This document shows, one piece after another, positions 13,313 to 26,600 of a DNA stretch of 64,000 nt. The position numbers and the translations under genes are program-made. Numbering within the stretch: the stretch's first letter is position 1; each line of letters begins with the position of its first letter. Origin of the DNA: Ridgeia piscesae (taxonomy: Eukaryota; Annelida; Polychaeta; Sabellida; Siboglinidae); the NCBI GenBank assembly GCA_025642075.2, contig JAODUO010000875.1, forward strand, positions 70,001 through 134,000, written 5' to 3'. The notes under the pieces were generated by a model. The model searched no databases. It was given only the letters and a program-made list of their open reading frames with translations, and was not told the origin of the DNA.

Positions 13313-13442
13313 TTATGTAAACAAATAATATTTAGTTAATAATGATATATATGTATATCCATTTATATATGGATATATATTATATATATAATATATCATT
13401 ATATAAATGGATATATATATATATATATATATATATATCATT
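12590..13442. repeat. Degenerate duplication with interspersed (TA)n
   Basis: A segment containing attgattccctgtgg appears near 12616 and again near 12930, followed in both by a related block ending in (TA)n. The second copy differs by many small indels and extra ta steps. Long (TA)n tracts occur near 12771-12810, 13082-13124, 13200-13310 and 13408-13436. Confidence 0.7.
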
Positions 13443-13734
13443 ATTAACAAATAACATTTGAAGCACCCCAGTAACTTTGTTATGGTTGTGCTTTATTATA
13501 ATTATTCTTGTTGGTTTATTCTAATTGTATATAACTGATCCATCCATTTCCATGACAGTTCCAAATTACCATAACTTTTTGGTTCTTTGAATTGTCTTCC
13601 TAGGTGACGTCCTTTTCTCAAATCCAAACTCAACACACCATTTTTCAAAACAACTAAATAAACCAGCATTAAACCTATCTGGTAAACGACAGCCAATAAA
13701 ACAACGCTGTAAAATGAAACCAAACACAACTCAC

Positions 13735-13941
13735 CGTGAGCCCAGTCCTGGCAGTGTTTGCCTCACACGACAAACACCATTGTCCGTTTCGACATCGTAC
13801 ACTCCATATGTTGTCTGGTGCAGTAACGCGTGCTTTAATCCTATATCGCTCCAAGCAGGTGATCCCAGGTGTGTCCTTCCACCCACTGTTAGGATTCAGA
13901 CCTCTCTTCCCTGTTTTCCTAAAGAATGCAGAGGTGCCCAG
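13735..13941 (-). CDS. Putative coding exon, unrecognised
   Basis: The minus strand has an acceptor-like GTTACAG just before 13941, an open frame of 69 codons containing GLNPNSGWKDTPGITC, and a strong GTGAGT donor at 13734-13729. Both ends are phase 0. The peptide is cysteine- and arginine-containing with no domain I recognise. It could belong to the same unknown gene as 8527-8691, but no phase-compatible acceptor is visible there. A chance open frame is a real alternative. Confidence 0.22.
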
Positions 13942-14518
13942 CTGTAACACACACACGTGAAGACAGACGCCACTTTAAACTAACTTGATAGTCACAAAAC
14001 AGCCACGTACATATGTGTGTGTCAATATCAATGTATATACATAGTCGTCATGGTAACCGACACAAGTTTCGACAGTGACACGTACGTCGACACACGTCTG
14101 TCTGTGTTGGTCCGTCAAAATGTTGCTGCGAGAAAGAAGTGGAGTGAGTGACTGTAGTGTTGCTATGGGCCGTGGCAGTAGCCTCTGTTCCAAGAATAGT
14201 GCAGGGAACTGTAATGTAACCTGCACTGTGTGCGGGGTGGGAGACTTCTAGGAGACTTCTAGGAGTGACCCACATGGAACAGGGCTGCACACCGATGCGG
14301 CAACAGGCCATGTCGCCAATCCGACGCTTCACTGACAGTGTCCAGGTGTGCAGGCTCCAGGAAGTTTACGTGTTGGTGTGTATCATGGGAAGGTCTGCTT
14401 GTCATTAGGGTGTTGTGTGAATCTTGCATGTTTTATTATATGTGATGTCTTTAGTGAATGTGTGGTAGATTTGTTGTACAGACTACCAAGTAGAACTGTA
14501 GTAAAACAGAGATTGTAG

Positions 14519-14680
14519 ACAGACGGACGGACGGACGGACGGACGGACGGACGGACGGACGGGCGGGCGGGCGGGCGGGGCGGGGCGCGCGAGGCGGCGA
14601 CGCGCAGCGACGACGACCGCACACGCACACGCACACGCACACGCACACGCACACGCACACGCACACGCACAGACAAACAA
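14519..14680. repeat. Composite GC-rich microsatellite
   Basis: (GGAC)n at 14519-14562 passes into (GGGC)n, then a short GC-only stretch with gcgacgcgcagcgacgacg, then (GCACAC)n at about 14618-14672. Confidence 0.93.
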
Positions 14681-15500
14681 TCTGACTGACAAACTGAGTC
14701 AAGGATGTTCTACTGGTCTCTAGGTTACTGTCTGAGCTGAAAAGATGACAAAATGTTAGTGCTGCAATACAACTTTAATTAATCTGTCAAACTATCATTT
14801 TATCAGAGAATTCAGTAAATGTAAAGTTATTATTACTGATATTATGAATGGTTATTGTAATTTAATAAAACGTTACTATCATACATTTTAATGCATCTTG
14901 CCTTTAAATATATTATGAAGTTTAATGCCTCACTTATGTAGTTTCACTTCATCGCACACAACACTCATTTGAACCATCACACAAACTTAAACAATAAACA
15001 GATATGTAATATATTTAAACACCGCATGGACATAGACACCTAAAAACCTCACCTCAATTCAGAATGGAAGAAACATGGGATAACGTCCTTTGATGCAGAT
15101 AGTCAGCGACCACCACTGACGCTGGATGTGAACTGCTGTGAAACACCAACAGATGGTTTATCACTGTTGATAACCTTTGTCAATATTCCACGGACTATCA
15201 GAGCAAGGCACTGGTAGTTAGCCTTACAGACTTGTATTGCATTCTACCATGGTAAATAAACCCCACAGAATAACAAACCGCAACATTTTTATAGGTTTTC
15301 CAGATGCAATCCACATGCAATGGATGGCATTAATTCTCTTACTGAGAGACAAAAACTGCAGTTCATTAGTTTCTAGGAAATTCCGGGAATTGAAATCATG
15401 GCCAAGCAAGCGAGTGCAGCAAGGGTTATCTAATCTGTTAATATTTCCGCACCTGCCACAAACACTCACATGTCACAGTTGTCAAGGTAATGACAAACTC
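14681..15500. other. Stretch with no recognised gene
   Basis: AT-rich unique DNA. Short open frames overlap on both strands at 15224-15530, but there are no convincing splice sites or recognisable protein similarity. Confidence 0.5.
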
Positions 15501-15510
15501 CACAGGGTGC

Positions 15511-16128
15511 ATAGTATCTTGTTTTCTTAACTGGTACATTTTAATAACAGATGATATAACTTACTTTAAAAGTCCACATGGTTCCTAGAATCTTGTTTTC
15601 TTAACTGGTACATTTTAATAATAAATGATATAACTTACTTTAAAACTCCACAGGGTTCCTAGAATCTTGTTTTCTTAACTGGTACATTTTAATAACAGAT
15701 GATATAACTTACTTTAAAACTCCACAGGGTTCCTAGAATCTTGTTTTCTTAACTGGTACATTTTAATAACAGATGATATAACTTACTTTAAAACTCCACA
15801 TGGTTCCTAGAATCTTGTTTTCTTAACTGGTACATTTTCATAACAGATGATATAACTTACTTTAAAAGTCCACAGGGTTCCTAGAATCTTGTTTTCTTAA
15901 CTGGTACATTTTCATAACAGATGATATAACTTACTTTAAAACTCCACATGGTTCCTAGAATCTTGTTTTCTTAACTGGTACATTTTAATAATAAATGATA
16001 TAATTTACTTTAAAACTCCACAGGGTTCCTAGAATCTGGTTTTCTTAACTGGTACATTTTAATAACAGATGATATAACTTACTTTAAAACTCCACAGGGT
16101 TCCTAGAATCTTGTTTTGATAAGTTCTG
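15511..16128. repeat. 74-bp tandem repeat, about 8 units
   Basis: The unit includes tcttgttttcttaactggta and gatgatataacttactttaa. The period between units is 74 bp (for example 15589 to 15663). Differences are single substitutions, mainly acagatg/ataaatg and caggg/catgg. Confidence 0.95.
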
Positions 16129-16139
16129 GTACATAATTT

Positions 16140-18420
16140 TATTAATAATGGATGATATAACTTTAAGTTGCCTGGTGATGCCAATAAGCTACCTGAGATT
16201 CAGTTATGCAAACACCATAATTATGATTTCTAGGATGGAGTTCCTGGAAGAAGGATTAACATGGTAAATATGGAGTAGGTTCAAAATCCAGGTAAAAACT
16301 TGTCATGTTACAATATTAATTTACATAAGCCATACCTACATATTGTGTTCATGCATGTACCATAACTTCATGTCATATTATATTATCATTATAATATGAC
16401 TATAAATCAATCTTTATGTCTAGTGCTTGGTGAACTAAAAATGATAAGACAAAAATGTATACTTTTTGCAAACATGTTTTTAGTCTTAAGTTGCTTGAAA
16501 TAGTTTATTACCAGGAAGACAGTTTTCTTGGCAACATGACGCAGTGATGTAACACAAGATATTGTACAGAACACTTGTTCCCACCAGGCCGCAGGCCCTA
16601 ATTGCCCTCCCACTTTCTGGGAGCTGACCTTGGGCAGGGTGTTGAATGGTATAAATCTCCCGGTCAACAGCTGCTGAAGCAGGGTGGCTGGGATCATCAA
16701 CCGACTGGACCCTACTGGAAGTGACTTTTGGCAGCAGATCCCATCTCCAGGACAATGACCAGCGGCAACAGCTGCTTCTAGGGCCATCAACCCTGACAGC
16801 AGATATAGACAGTGACAGGTAAACTGTGGTTAAGTTATGGGCCACAACAGCACCGCCTGTAACAGGCCACTCGGTCTCAGGTAGATGGCTACACCTGCAA
16901 GGTGAGCTGGACATGTGCCAGTGGTCATTAACATTCTCCCCCTCATGTTATATCACAGGTAATTACTGAACACTTGCAAGGTAGGAGAGGTAAGCGATTT
17001 AAGTAATATAATTAACTACTGGTACCTGGATTAAAATCCTTAAAAACTGTGAAAAGTGAACCAGTAATACAGATGTTGTTCAGATTTCCTGTCGTCAGGG
17101 GTTATGCTGTTAAAGTTAATTTAAGTTAATACGAGTTAAAATTAACTTAAATGAAAGTAATTGCAATCAAACTCAAACACCAACAGACATTCCTATTTGA
17201 CATGAAATATATGTCCATGTTGAAAATTAGGAAGCTTTATTGTAAAATAATTGTTTAAAGGGTAATCTTGCGTACCACTTGATCCTGGCTGACCCCTCCA
17301 TTGACCCCAGCAGTGGGGCAGTTGATTCCATGTCCTAGCAACAAATATTCCAGTGAGGCCACCATCCTTGAGGTGCCCTCAACAGCTGTTATCTCACAAC
17401 CCAAATCTGGAGATAAGCAGACTTTTAGAAGATTAACATTTCCTGCCCGGCTGAGTGGGCTGGAGGCATGGAAGGAATGGTTGTAGGCAGATGTATTAGA
17501 GAGGAATCAGCAGACATTTACACAAGTATGTTGGTGATTACTTGAATCTGCATTACTCAATCAACACAGGTTTGAATTCAAAGAACACATCCGCCTCGGG
17601 AACTTGCTCCCTCGCAGTGGGACAGAAAACTAAACTTGGCCTCCGATGTACGTGTCAATGCAGTATTGCCAGGACGCATACGTCTGACCCAAGCAATGAC
17701 ATTCAGCCTCTTTCCCAGTCAAGGTCACAGCTTGCAATCTCGCTTGGTTGCTTATCATTACATACAGGGTGTGGAAAAAAGACCACAAACCCAGATGGAA
17801 TCGGTTGCCATGGTTTCATGTTATTGTTTAATAGCTACATATCTTGCCTTCCTGGGTTGGGGGAAGATGTCAAAGAGGCATGTCTGCATGAGTTGATCCA
17901 TGTAACTTATGTACAACTACCACCGTATATATGTCTTCTTACAATCTGTGAAAATGATCTGTTCTTATATACAGCCCCCTCAAAGCACTTTTCCAATCAC
18001 AGGCTATGCAGATCTTTAGATCACTGTCTCGTCATCGCTGGAAGCTTCTATCCATCTCTATATGTAGCCAGGTATTCATTTATAGACCTCCATGGACTGG
18101 GGTCTATGGGAGGGAAACAAAACTGCCAAAAAAAGGAGAATTAGAACCCATATTCCCAGTTCTAATCGCAACACTCCTAAGCATAGCTGTACACGGTTTG
18201 TTTGCCTTCAGCGAAATGCAAAACCCTACAAGTGAATAAAAAGAACAACAAAGTTTAATAAGAACCACAAAAAGATAGTTCCACACACCATGGACTTACA
18301 ACGGGTGGAAATGATTCCTCATGTGACAGCAGACCCTCATTTTCATCCTAGGGTAATTTCTTTCAGGTCATCATTTTTGTGACAATGAACCACATAATTG
18401 ACCAATCATTGTTGCTCCTG
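16140..18420. other. Long stretch without an assignable gene
   Basis: Moderately AT-rich unique DNA. Open frames of 142 codons (minus, 16486-16914) and 200 codons (plus, 17542-18144) exist but show no recognisable domain, no compositional change and no splice context that would mark them as coding. Together they may be relics of mobile DNA, but I cannot show it. Confidence 0.45.
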
Positions 18421-18424
18421 TATA

Positions 18425-18718
18425 CAGGGTTTAATGCAGGATAACATTTTTGCCAGTCATGCACATAGTTTTGGTGGAAACGTGATGGATGTTAACTCAT
18501 GTACATACAAGCCAGTTGAGATGTGTTTTATGACCTGAAATAAACTACAAAAATCGTGTGACACCCATTCACAATATTTATGATTCTTGAAAACCTTTCT
18601 TTTTTGTTCCTTCCTTTTTACCTTCGCACCTCTCACCCAGTGGTATTTCTACCCATCCACAGAAGGTTTTACCCATCCAAATGACGGGTGGACGGGTCTC
18701 TGCATAAAGCTACGCCTG
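18425..18718. mobile_element. Small inverted-repeat element, copy 1 (about 294 bp)
   Basis: It starts CAGGGTTTAATGCAGGATAA and ends with the inverse of CAGGCGTAGCTTTATGCAGA, so the ends are imperfect inverted repeats sharing CAGG and TTTATGCAG. It is flanked by TA on both sides. Its interior matches the copy at 28655-28931 (shared acccatccaaatgaygggtg near the right end). It has no coding capacity. Confidence 0.65.
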
Positions 18719-18720
18719 TA

Positions 18721-20094
18721 GATTTTATAAATCTTCATAATCGCACAACGGTCGGATGTGCAGGACATGTTTACATCAGTCTCGGTGATACATAAGATGT
18801 AACTGAATGGCATCAACACGGCAACTATTCACCGTGGCATTCCAGGTGATGTTTACTGCGGTGGATCAACACAGATCAGACAGGACCAGAATCTGATGTA
18901 ACAGCTGTCGTTGCTGGACAGCCACAACTAAGGTGAGTCATCCGAGGCATGCATGCATGTATGCGTGCACATGTGCGTAGTCACCCTACGCATTGATGTT
19001 GGCTGACGTTTCACCCAGCACTGGTCACCACAGCAACAATAGTTAATTTATCTTTCAACTTCCTTACCTACTAAGCATCCAACCGCAGCCTGAGCCTCCC
19101 ACCAGCCTCCCAGTGATGGGGAAAACCACATCACATCTGACAATACCCCAGCATGCCCCCAGATCTTATGTAAATCAACACTCACAATTCATACAAGTTT
19201 CACAACTCTCTCAACACCCATCAAATTTTGGCCATGGTGGTGGCATGGATCACACTTACACCCCCAGTAGCAGTGGCAGAGTTTACAAAAACCGACCCAC
19301 ATACATCAATCTAAGCGCTACATTGGGGAGTGGTGTGATATACTACAAGGCCCTAGCTGTTCCTAATCTGCCTGCATTAGCCCGGGCCATAATATGCCCA
19401 CTTCAGAACCATTTAGCAGGGCAAATATAAGGGCACAGTCACAGCGTCTGCAGTGCATTCGAGAACCAGGGGGAAGTCATTGCCACAGGGAAATAGCGGA
19501 GAAACTGGAGTTATTTTTAACAAGTTATACCTACCTTAATCAGTGGCTATATTTCGATCCACATGTCAATGTGGGTTCAAGGTTGTTTCCTGGAGGGAAA
19601 CAGCCCTAGGATAAATTTCCCGTATCAGGGACAGCTTCTCATTACTACCGGGGTAAACTAGACTACCATTCCCAGTTTGGTGGTCGGCTGCTTTGGAAGA
19701 GTAGGAACATTATGACATCAGCCTTTCCAAGAAAATGACATTGCCCAATGCCCATACAACTTGACTTTTATGTCTTCAACAAGGGTTTTCCCGTAAACTA
19801 CTGGAGTAATATTTTAAACTGTATAGTTGCAAATGGTAGTTTTATTAATACTTCTAAATGCATACACCCAAACAATTGTTTATAAGAATATTTTGTTATT
19901 TTCTTTTTACCTCTACTATTGATATATACTGTTTTACAGTATCCTTAATTGGCTGTTAATAAACATCCCACAGGGCTGAAATCTCTTAAATTGACCAAGA
20001 AATGATTTTTTTTCAACAAATTATAGCAGTAGACTGCCTTCCTTCTTCTTTCTCCATTAGCACTCCACCAAGGTTCAGCATGATGTAATCTTAC
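18721..20094. other. Stretch with no recognised gene
   Basis: Near-unique sequence with a slightly higher GC content around 19080-19620. Only short open frames occur, and nothing is recognisable. Confidence 0.45.
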
Positions 20095-20099
20095 CATCA

Positions 20100-20220
20100 C
20101 TCAGTCTGTCTGTCTCTGTGTCTGTGTGTGTGTTGTGTGTGTTGTGAGTGGGTGGGTGGGTGGGTGGGTGGGTGGGTGGGTGAGTGAGTGAGTGAGTGAG
20201 TGAGTGAGTGAGTGAGTGTG

Positions 20221-20257
<37 letters not shown>

Positions 20258-20815
20258 GTCGTGCGTGCGTGCGTGCGTGCGTGCGTGGTGTGCGTGTGCG
20301 TGTGCGTGTGCGTGCGTGTGTGTGCGTGTGTCTCTCCATCCCCCTCTGCCTTACTCCCTCCGTCTCCCTCCCTCCCTCCATCTCCCTCCCTCCCTCTCCC
20401 TCTTTATTTTGTCAATCAACACATATTACATCAGATGGGTGGGTGGGTGGGTGGGTGTGTGTGTGGGTGAGTGAGTGTGTGAGGTGTGTGTGTGCGCGTG
20501 TGTGCGCGTGTGTGTGTGTGTGCGCATGTGTGTGCGCGTGCGTGCATTTGTGTGTGCGTACGTGCATGCGTACGCGCGCATACGCGCGCATACGCGCGCG
20601 TGCGTTTGCGTGTGTGTGGGGTGCGTGTGTGTGTGCACGTGTGTGTGCGTGTGTGTGCGTGTGTGTGCGCGTGTGTGCGCGTGTGTGTGCGTGTGTGTGT
20701 GTGTGCGTGCGTTTGCGTGCGTGCGTGTCTCTCCATCCCCCTCTGCCTCACTCCCTCCGTCTCCCTCCCTCCCTCCATCTCCCTCCCTCCCTCTCCCTCT
20801 TTATTTTGTCAATCA
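20100..20815. repeat. GT-rich and CT-rich low-complexity block, internally duplicated
   Basis: (GGGT)n, (GAGT)n, (GT)n and (GCGT)n tracts alternate with a pyrimidine block of ctccctccctccatctccct. The pyrimidine block and the following tttattttgtcaatcaacac occur twice, about 398 bp apart (from about 20330 and 20728), so the whole composite was duplicated. Alternating gcgc and gtgt favours left-handed DNA, and the pyrimidine tract favours triplex. Open frames here are artefacts. Confidence 0.92.
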
Positions 20816-20835
20816 ACACATATTGCATCAGATGT

Positions 20836-23070
20836 CCCAAAATAATTTTGCATAGACTAATCACAGAAAACACATTCTGTATAATTTTCATACCTATCTC
20901 AACAGTGCAAGAATTATGCACAAAGTTAACAAATCTACCATCAATTACGCTATCACCATGGAGACATTCTCACTGGCCTACAGCATTTCTGTGCCAAGAA
21001 GGATCTGGATGAATTTATCACCTGAATGAATGTGAACACAGACCATACCTACTCAAGCAGACGTTCAAGGTAAACAAACCTATGTGAAAACTATCCAGGA
21101 ATTTTTTATGACTTTATTATTAGGCCACAATTGACTCACTCTCTTTTCCACAGATGTCGTCTATAAACATGTTGGATGGCTTACTTGAACCTAACATACA
21201 GCAACTATAACTCAGACCATTAGGCGCCAGCAGTGCTTAGGTACGTGTATCTAAATGCACAGCTAAACAATGCATGCAATCAGTTTTTATCCACAACAAC
21301 ATTCACAGGTTCCTATAGTGTTTTCAGGTAAGGTAAAACATCCACTAGACAGTTGTGACAAAACCTGATTTACCACCGAAATGTCCGTTACAAATTATTT
21401 ATATTAATAATTTCAAAGTAAAAACTCTTGAGTACCAAAATGTTTTATTATTTTGCACAGGAGAAACGTCTGATTTTTTTAATTGCTATATTTATTTGTA
21501 ATTATTATGTTTATCAATTGATGTCTTTTGCATGACTATGACATACAACTGCTTAGAAAGCTACATATCATTTCCATGACTGCGTAAGATAGGTAATTGC
21601 CTACCTGACAAATTTCCGTGTCATCATAGTTTTAGTGGTTGATTTGAATTTCCAGTATAATTTATTTCTATTTAGATCTTCTCATAACACATTAAATAAT
21701 TAAAACGTTATTCAGGTTTCAAATAGCTGAAACCTCACTATCCCTTTGTACTGCATCAAAGTAAAAGTTATTCTTCATGACGATTCAGGACTAATGTGAT
21801 AGCAATATGAGGCATGTGACTAACATGTGCTGGTGTCGATCTTTTTATAAGTTCCTCTGCTTGGTTTCTAGGTGGGTGAAAAAAGTCACAGGAAGTCATA
21901 GAATAAACTTACAGTTTGGGCTAGAACAGTATAGGAAATAAATAAGTCTGTGTTTTATTTGGTGACTGAGCACAACAAAGTTTGATGCATTATTTTTAAA
22001 AAGACGAATACACTGAAGAAATTCTGCCAGTGGTATATTTTCTAATTTTTTATTAACAACTTGGTAAGTAACATTTTGTTAAAGTGACAATCTGGTTGCT
22101 GTTTTTAATGTTGATGATTAATGGACTGTATTTCACATAACAAAATCAAAATACAATATTCAAAATAACTTTATCCACTTAAGCTCGTGACTTTTTCCTG
22201 TGCTTTTCCTGATTGTTTTCCTATAACTGGTTTCTAGGTCACACTGAGCCGTCTCTGGCAACTGACACGAACTGTTGGTGATAACTCCGTGTGAATGCCA
22301 AACTTGTTTCAGACACAACGTAAGGGAAATGAAGATGGCTGACATAACCCTCACATACAGAGCAGATAATCTTGTTTGACAGATGCTAGTAAATCATGAG
22401 TAAACACAAGATATCTTAACTGCAGTGCCAGGGTGTAGCATTACTAGTCTATGTGTGTAAGTAACTATCTCTCCCTGTGACCCAGTGTGGGGCAACTGTG
22501 GAGTTACTCGTGTACATTTTTGGGGACAAAGGATGCTTTCTCTATAGTCATTATTATTAGAAACACTTTATATAATATTTCATAGAGTTTGCCGTCATTC
22601 TGCTTCCATGCCTTTATATGTGGTCACAGTACAACTTATTACTATGCAGTGTCATCAGTGTCAGTGTCAGTGTCACAGAGCAAACGAGATGATGACAAAA
22701 CACATGAGATATCTCAAACAGGGATGAATTCAGCTATGAGAGATGATCTCAAATTAAGCAGTGATATTAAATACACAGCATGATCTTAAGTAAAAAAGGA
22801 TGACCTCAAAACACTTATATATAGCAATACATAAAGTGGTCCGTGGAAGGGCTGGTGGGGTAACTGCAGTTAGCTAAGCGCTGTAATGTATTTGTTGCAA
22901 ATACATGATTTGTTTTCTGGCTATGTCATAAGAGTGCCTGCCTGACCTAGAATGTATACAGGTAGTTTTATGTTAGCGTGGTGGAAGAGTCGAACATGAA
23001 GTTGCATACGGGTAAATGTAATTAGTGTTACTTAAGGCGGACTATACAGTTCAATGAAATTACATTGGCG
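20836..23070. other. Stretch with no recognised gene
   Basis: AT-rich unique sequence. A minus-strand 64-codon frame at 22160-22354 begins with a hydrophobic, signal-like segment but has no supporting context. Confidence 0.5.
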
Positions 23071-23076
23071 TATTGC

Positions 23077-23190
23077 AGTGTAGTGTAGTGTAGTGTAGTG
23101 TAGTGTAGTGTAGTGTAGTGTAGTGTAGTGTAGTGTAGTGTAGTGTAGTGTAGTGAGTGTAGTGCAGTGTAGTGTAGTGTAGTGTAGTTA
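23077..23190. repeat. (TGTAG)n pentanucleotide array
   Basis: About 22 units of a 5-bp repeat, with a few single-base interruptions near 23153-23167. Confidence 0.97.
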
Positions 23191-23605
23191 TTGCTACAAT
23201 AAAACAATGCACAAATGAATATCAAACAACATTAAATGAAATGTAAATGCTGCAAAAAATTCCACATCTAAAAACATACACGTTTCGTGCTGCATGGATT
23301 ACCCACAACCCTCTGCCTGGCAGAAGAAAACAAACGACATGCGACTTGTGATTTCCCTACATATTTAATGATGTCCAACACATGCCAGCATAGTACACTT
23401 GTTGTTCCCAATGAAACCCAACGGAGCAGGCCACCAACAGATGTCACTGACACAACAAGGTCAAGGTCAAGGCCGGCCAATCACGACCACTTAGTTCGGT
23501 CAACGAGTCTGACATGACACCAACGCAGCTCTTTGTCAACGCCTTAAATAAGGTAAGAGCGAAAACCGTCTACTTGTGTCCCACGAGATGGCCCATGTGT
23601 GTGCC

Positions 23606-26600
23606 CTACTGCTCGACGGGAGGCGATCCCATGCCCGTGCCCACTGGACCGTGACGCCTCTCCCAGATCATGCGGTGCTTCTGTTTGAAGTAGGCTGCAC
23701 GCACGTTTGGCGCCGGTCCCAAATCTCCATCTGCAAAAGAGACAGCACGATCTCCAATCCTGATAGAGCACGATCTCCAATCCTGATATAACATGATCTC
23801 CAATCCTGATATAGCATGATCTCCAATTCTGATATAGCATGATCTCCAATCCTAATCTCCAATCCTGATATAACATGATCTTCAATCCTGATATAGCACT
23901 ACCTCCAATCCTGATATAACATGATCTTCAATCCTGATATAGCACTACCTCCAATCCTGATATAGCATGATCTCCAATCCTGATATAACATGATCTCCAA
24001 ACCTGATATAACATGATTTCCAATCCTGATAGAGCATGATCTCCAATCCTGAGAGCATGATCTCCAACCCTGATATAGCATGATCTCCAACCCTGATAGA
24101 GCATGATCTCCAATCTTGATAGAGCATGATCTCCAATCCTGATAGAGCATGATCTCCAATCCTGATAGGGCATGATCTCCAATCCTGATATAACATGATC
24201 TCCAATCCTGATATAACATGATCTCCAATTCTGATATAGCATGATCTCCAATCCTAATCTCCAATCCTGATATAACATGATCTTCAATCCTGATATAGCA
24301 CTACCTCCAATCCTGATATAACATGATCTTCAATCCTGATATAGCACTACCTCCAATCCTGATATAGCATGATCTCCAATCCTGATATAACATGATCTCC
24401 AAACCTGATATAACATGATTTCCAATCCTGATAGAGCATGATCTCCAATCCTGAGAGCATGATCTCCAACCCTGATATAGCATGATCTCCAACCCTGATA
24501 GAGCATGATCTCCAATCTTGATAGAGCATGATCTCCAATCCTGATAGAGCATGATCTCCAATCCTGATAGGGCATGATCTCCAATCCTGATATAACATGA
24601 TCTCCAATCCTGATATAGCATGACCTCCAATCCTGATATAGCATGATCTCCAATCCTGATATAGCATGATCTCCAATCCTAATATAGCATGATCTCCAAT
24701 CCTGATATAACATGATCTCCAATCCTGATATAGCATGATCTCCAATCCTGATATAACATGATCTACATTATATTATAGCATGATCTCCAATCCTGATATA
24801 GCATGATCTCCAATCCTGATATAGCATGATCTCCAATCCTAATATAGCATGATCTCCAATCCTGATATAGCATGATCTCCAATCCTGATATAGCATGATC
24901 TCCAATCCTGATATAACATGATCTACATTATATTATAGCATGATCTCCAGTCCTGATATAGCATGATCTCCAATCCTGATATAGCATGATCTCCAATCCT
25001 GATATAGCATGATCTCCAATCCTGATATAGCATGATCTCCAATCCTGATGTAGCATGACCTCCAATCCTGATATAGCATGATCTCCAATCCTTAAGACCA
25101 CACAAGAACACATTACACTATAGCCAAGTATCAACCTACTAGTAGCAAATTCAATATTGTTTTAATTACATCTACACCTTGATGTTGTCACATCGCAAAT
25201 GTTGGCACATCGCAAATAACATCGGTGTCTTTGGTGACACATTGGTGACGAGCGGCGTAGTAATACATACACTTGGTGAACCAGTTGGTGGTTGCTGTCT
25301 CGTAGTCTTCCCGCACTTTGCGACACTTGTCCTCCCGGTCTGTCAGTCCGTACCAGTGCTCACACTCCAGGCGGCGCTCTCGCAGGATGATCAGGATCTG
25401 ATCGTCCACGTTCCTGAAACGACCGACACAAAGAGACTCTTTACAGCGACCATTGTACCATACAATTGCCAGAAAGTAGGATTATGTTTGCTTTGGTATG
25501 TACTGACTAGAATCAACCTGTAGGTTACTTTACTGGCATTCTGATATGCTCATGAAAAGGAGTTTGTGCTGTGCAGCAGGTTGCACTGTGCCGTGCAGCA
25601 GGTTGCACTGTGCCGTGCAGCAGGTTGCACTGTGCCCTGCTGCAGGTTGCACTGTGTAGTACAGCAGGTTGCACTGTGTAGTACAGCAGGTTGCACTGTG
25701 CCGTGCAGCAGGTTGCACTGTGCCGTGCAGCAGGTTGCACTGTGCCGTGCAGCAGGTTGCACTGTGCCCTGCTGCAGGTTGCACTGTGTAGTACAGCAGG
25801 TTGCACTGTGTAGTACAGCAGGTTGCACTGTGTAGTACAGCAGGTTGTACTGTGTAGTACAGCAGGTTGCACTGTGTAGTACAGCAGGTTGTACTATGTA
25901 GTACAGCAGGTTGCACTGTGTAGTACAGCAGGTTGTACTGTGCCGTGCAGCAGGTTGCACTGTGCCGTGCTGCAGGTTGCACTGTGTAGTACAGCAGGTT
26001 GCACTGTGTAGTACAGCAGGTTGTACTGTGTAGTACAGCAGGTTGCACTGTGTAGTACAGCAGGTTGCACTGTGTAGTACAGCAGGTTGCACTGTGTAGT
26101 ACAGCAGGTTGTACTGTGTAGTACAGCAGGTTGCACTGTGTAGTACAGCAGGTTGTACTGTGTAGTACAGCAGGTTGCACTGTGTAGTACAGCAGGTTGC
26201 ACTGTGTAGTACAGCAGGTTGTACTGTGTAGTACAGCAGGTTGCACTGTGTAGTACAGCAGGTTGCACTGTGTAGTACAGCAGGTTGTACTATGTAGTAC
26301 AGCAGGTTGCACTGTGCCGTGCAGCAGGTTGCACTGTGCCGTGCAGCAGGTTGCACTGTGCCGTGCTGCAGGTTGCACTGTGTAGTACAGCAGGTTGCAC
26401 TGTGTAGTACAGCAGGTTGTACTGTGTAGTACAGCAGGTTGTACTATGTAGTACAGCAGGTTGCACTGTGTAGTACAGCAGGTTGCACTGTGTAGTACAG
26501 CAGGTTGTACTGTGTCGTGCAGCAGGTTGCACTGTGCCGTGCAGCAGGTTGCACTGTGTAGTACAGCAGGTTGCACTGTGTAGTACAGCAGGTTGCACTG

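Noticed and set aside
16486..16914. 142-codon minus-strand frame as a gene
   Set aside because: Overlapped by a second open frame on the same strand, and no family recognised.
17542..18144. 200-codon plus-strand frame as a gene
   Set aside because: No recognisable domain or splice context, and another frame overlaps it on the same strand. Left as unassigned.
22160..22354. Small secreted protein
   Set aside because: The N-terminus is signal-like, but there is no start context, partner exon or similarity.
25188..25409. Open frame running through NDUFB10 exon 3 to a stop at 25188 as the protein C-terminus
   Set aside because: A GTATGT donor at 25270 joins in phase to 23730-23606, restoring YGDLGP and the family's C-terminal part. 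The read-through tail is intron.
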